NCBI GenBank assembly: GCA_937898155.1
Contig: CALEJO010000178.1
Span: 1-7,400, forward strand
DNA: 7,400 nucleotides
Source of the DNA: an uncultured Clostridia bacterium
Lineage (GTDB): Bacteria; Bacillota; Clostridia; Oscillospirales; CAG-272
Direction of reading: 5' to 3'
The position numbers and the translations under genes were made by a program. Each line of letters opens with the position of its first letter. Within the stretch, counting starts at the first letter, position 1. Under the pieces are notes generated by a model. The model worked only from the letters and a program-made list of their open reading frames with translations, was not told the origin of the DNA and searched no databases. Shown here one piece after another: positions 5,389-7,400 of this stretch.

Positions 5389-7290
5389 ATGGCAATGAAA
5401 AAATTCAAGGCGGAAAGCCAGAAACTTTTGGATCTGATGATCAATTCGATCTATACGAATAAGGAAATCTTTTTGCGTGAGCTGATCAGCAACGCGTCGG
5501 ATGCGCTGGACAAGCTCCATTTCAAGGGGCTGACGGACGAATCCGTCGGGCTCGGTGCGTCGGACTTCACGATCACGCTCGCCCCCGACCGCACGGCGCG
5601 CACCCTGCGCGTCTCGGATAACGGCATCGGCATGACGAAAGAGGAGCTGGAAAACAACCTCGGCACGATCGCCAAGAGCGGTTCGCTCGACTTCAAAACC
5701 GAGAACAGCGACGAAACGATCGACATCATCGGTCAGTTCGGCGTCGGCTTCTATTCGGCGTTCATGGTCGCGGACAAGGTGACGGTCGTTTCCCGCGCGT
5801 TCGGTGCGGACGAGGCGTGGAAATGGGAGTCCTCCGGCGCCGAGGGCTATACCGTCGAGCCGGCAGAAAAAGACACGGTCGGCACGGACATCACGCTGAC
5901 GATCAAGGAAAATACCGAAACGGAAAAATACGACCGCTTCGTGGACGAATACGGCTTGCAGACGCTCGTGAAAAAATACAGCGATTACATCCGCTATCCG
6001 ATCAAGATGCTGATGACGCACACGCACGAAAAGCCCCGCCCCGCCGACGCGGGCGACGACTACGAGCCCGAATACGAAGAGCATACCGAGTGGGAAACGC
6101 TCAACAGCATGGTTCCGATCTGGAAGCGCAAAAAGAGCGACACGTCCGACGAGGAATACGCCGAGTTTTATAAAAACACATTCTACGATTACACCGATCC
6201 CGCGCGCGTGATCACCGCGAGCGGCGAGGGCGCCGTCAATTATAACGCGGTGCTGTTCATTCCGTCGCACGCGCCGTTCGACTTTTACACCAAAGAATTC
6301 AAAAAGGGACTTGCGCTCTATTCCTCCGGCGTGATGATCATGGAGAAATGCGAGGACCTGCTCCCCGATTACTTTAATTTCGTGCGCGGTGTGGTCGATT
6401 CCTCCGATCTCAGCCTCAACATCAGCCGCGAGCTGCTCCAACAGAATCATCAGGTGAAGCTCATTCGCAAAGCGGTGGAAAAGAAGATCAAAAACGATCT
6501 CGTTTCCATGCGCGACGACGCCCGCGAATCTTACGAATTATTCTGGAAAGAGTTCGGCAGAATTCTGAAATTCGGCGTTTACAGTGATTACGGTGTCAAC
6601 AAGGACGCGCTCTCCGATCTGCTTCTCTTCTATTCCGCAAAGGAAAAGAAGATGGTGACGCTCGACGAATACGTCGGCGCGATGCCCGAAGAGCAGAAGA
6701 CGATCTATTTCGCCGCTTCCGACAGCGTCGAGCGCGCCGCGAAGCTCCCGAACACCGAGGCGGTGCTGGCGCACGGATACGACGTTCTGCTCTGCACCGA
6801 GGACATCGACGAATTCTGCCTGCAAGCGCTGAACAAATATAAAGAAAAAGAATTCAAGAACGTCGGCACCGGCGATCTCGGGCTCGAAACCGAGGAGGAA
6901 AAGGAAGCCGCCAAAGCGTCCGCCGAAGAAAACAAAGGTCTGCTCACGGCGCTCAAAGACGCGCTCGGCGACAAGGTCAAGGCGGTCAAAACGTCCTCCG
7001 TGCTGGGCGAGCATCCCGTCGCGCTGACGTCCGACGGTCCCATTTCCATTGAGATGGAAAAGGTTTTGAAGCATATGCCCGGCAACGACGGCGTGGTCAG
7101 CGAAAAGGTGCTGGAAATCAACGAAAATCACGAGATTTTCGCGGCGCTGAAAGCGATCGCCGCAAACGGCGACAGCGAAAAGCTGAATCGCTACGCCGAT
7201 ATTCTCTATCAGCAGGCGTGCCTGATCGAGGGGCTTCCGATCGAAGACCCCGTCGAATACGCAAAGGCGGTCTGCGCACTGATGAAATAA
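5389..7290 (+). CDS. htpG: Molecular chaperone HtpG (Hsp90 family)
   Basis: HtpG is the bacterial Hsp90, an ATP-dependent dimeric chaperone of the cytoplasm that remodels client proteins with DnaK. The 633-residue product is full length. The N-terminal GHKL ATPase domain shows ELISNASDAL (31-40, with E31 and N35), SDNGIGM (76-82, nucleotide-binding D77), GTIAKSGS (92-99) and GQFGVGF (115-121). A short acidic linker (about 220-231) leads to the middle domain with IWKRKK (244-249) and the catalytic-loop block SDLSLNISRELLQQN (339-353, R347). The C-terminal dimerisation domain occupies roughly 520-633. The start has a good ribosome binding site, and two in-frame TAA stops end the gene. It is monocistronic, between its own promoter and terminator, and divergent from guaB. 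Confidence 0.97.
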   Translation: MAMKKFKAESQKLLDLMINSIYTNKEIFLRELISNASDALDKLHFKGLTDESVGLGASDFTITLAPDRTARTLRVSDNGIGMTKEELENNLGTIAKSGSLDFKTENSDETIDIIGQFGVGFYSAFMVADKVTVVSRAFGADEAWKWESSGAEGYTVEPAEKDTVGTDITLTIKENTETEKYDRFVDEYGLQTLVKKYSDYIRYPIKMLMTHTHEKPRPADAGDDYEPEYEEHTEWETLNSMVPIWKRKKSDTSDEEYAEFYKNTFYDYTDPARVITASGEGAVNYNAVLFIPSHAPFDFYTKEFKKGLALYSSGVMIMEKCEDLLPDYFNFVRGVVDSSDLSLNISRELLQQNHQVKLIRKAVEKKIKNDLVSMRDDARESYELFWKEFGRILKFGVYSDYGVNKDALSDLLLFYSAKEKKMVTLDEYVGAMPEEQKTIYFAASDSVERAAKLPNTEAVLAHGYDVLLCTEDIDEFCLQALNKYKEKEFKNVGTGDLGLETEEEKEAAKASAEENKGLLTALKDALGDKVKAVKTSSVLGEHPVALTSDGPISIEMEKVLKHMPGNDGVVSEKVLEINENHEIFAALKAIAANGDSEKLNRYADILYQQACLIEGLPIEDPVEYAKAVCALMK

Positions 7291-7292
7291 TA

Positions 7293-7327
7293 AGGAAAAC
7301 CCCGAGGTGCCGCCTCGGGGTTTTCCT
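7293..7327 (+). terminator. Intrinsic terminator after htpG
   Basis: A perfect 15-bp stem pairs AGGAAAACCCCGAGG (7293-7307) with CCTCGGGGTTTTCCT (7313-7327) around the loop TGCCG. The stem's own T run and the following GCTTTTC serve as the U tract. It starts at the last base of the second htpG stop codon. Confidence 0.9.
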
Positions 7328-7328
7328 G

Positions 7329-7346
7329 CTTTTCTCACGAGAAAAG
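7329..7346. repeat. Short inverted repeat after the htpG terminator
   Basis: CTTTTCTC (7329-7336) and GAGAAAAG (7339-7346) are perfect inverted arms two bases apart. It is probably part of the repeat-rich trailer; its function is unknown. Confidence 0.4.
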
Positions 7347-7351
7347 GAGAA

Positions 7352-7400
7352 CGTCAACTTTTTCTTTGACGGGCAAAGAAAAAGATTGCAAAAAGAAAGC
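7352..7400. repeat. Nested inverted repeat, probably an intergenic repeat element
   Basis: CTTTTTCTTTG (7358-7368) and CAAAGAAAAAG (7374-7384) form a perfect 11-bp stem with the loop ACGGG. An alternative stem pairs CGTCAA (7352-7357) with TTGACG (7366-7371), so the two hairpins exclude each other. GCAAAGAAAAAG (7373-7384) is then repeated with two mismatches at 7388-7399. The element runs to the window edge and may be incomplete. It could be a second terminator for the gene beyond or a dispersed genomic repeat. Confidence 0.45.

Noticed and set aside
5326..6450. Long minus-strand open frame opposite the 5' half of htpG
   Set aside because: Antisense shadow of HtpG, and it runs through the htpG promoter.

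Overview
The window is ordinary bacterial chromosome of moderately high G+C. It carries conserved housekeeping genes in an arrangement typical of Firmicutes, most likely a G+C-rich member of the Clostridia. The order phoH-ybeY-era-recO, the strong AAGGAG-type ribosome binding sites and the clostridial style of HtpG support this. The genus cannot be fixed from the sequence. No phage genes, CRISPR array, rRNA, tRNA or complete insertion sequence was seen.

Bases 1-80 are A+T-rich (27 G/C of 80 by hand count) and unlike what follows (41 G/C of the next 60). They contain no gene that can be identified with confidence. Bases 75-2769 hold four plus-strand genes and are followed at 2798 by a fifth, all close together: an unrecognised 83-residue ORF, phoH, ybeY, era and recO. 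They look like one transcription unit for ribosome and rRNA maturation (PhoH-family ATPase, YbeY endoribonuclease, Era GTPase) plus recombinational repair (RecO). The HD-domain phosphohydrolase (pgpH/yqfF) and dgkA genes found here in many Firmicutes are absent. A symmetrical hairpin with A and T tracts at 3621-3652 ends this unit and also serves the convergent gene from the other side.

Bases 3664-5166 encode, on the minus strand, an IMP dehydrogenase of the divergent type best known from the protist Tritrichomonas foetus. Its catalytic loop, flap and surrounding signatures differ clearly from the usual bacterial GuaB. Bases 5167-5388 are a divergent promoter region. The guaB promoter is an extended -10 type. 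The htpG promoter is a perfect TTGACA-17-TATAAT whose -10 element lies at the exact centre of a large two-fold symmetric sequence, a good candidate operator.

Bases 5389-7290 encode the Hsp90-family chaperone HtpG, followed by a strong intrinsic terminator and a cluster of A/T-rich inverted repeats up to the window edge.

The most interesting points are the protist-like IMP dehydrogenase and the concentric dyad over the htpG promoter. I did not find a new multi-gene system.
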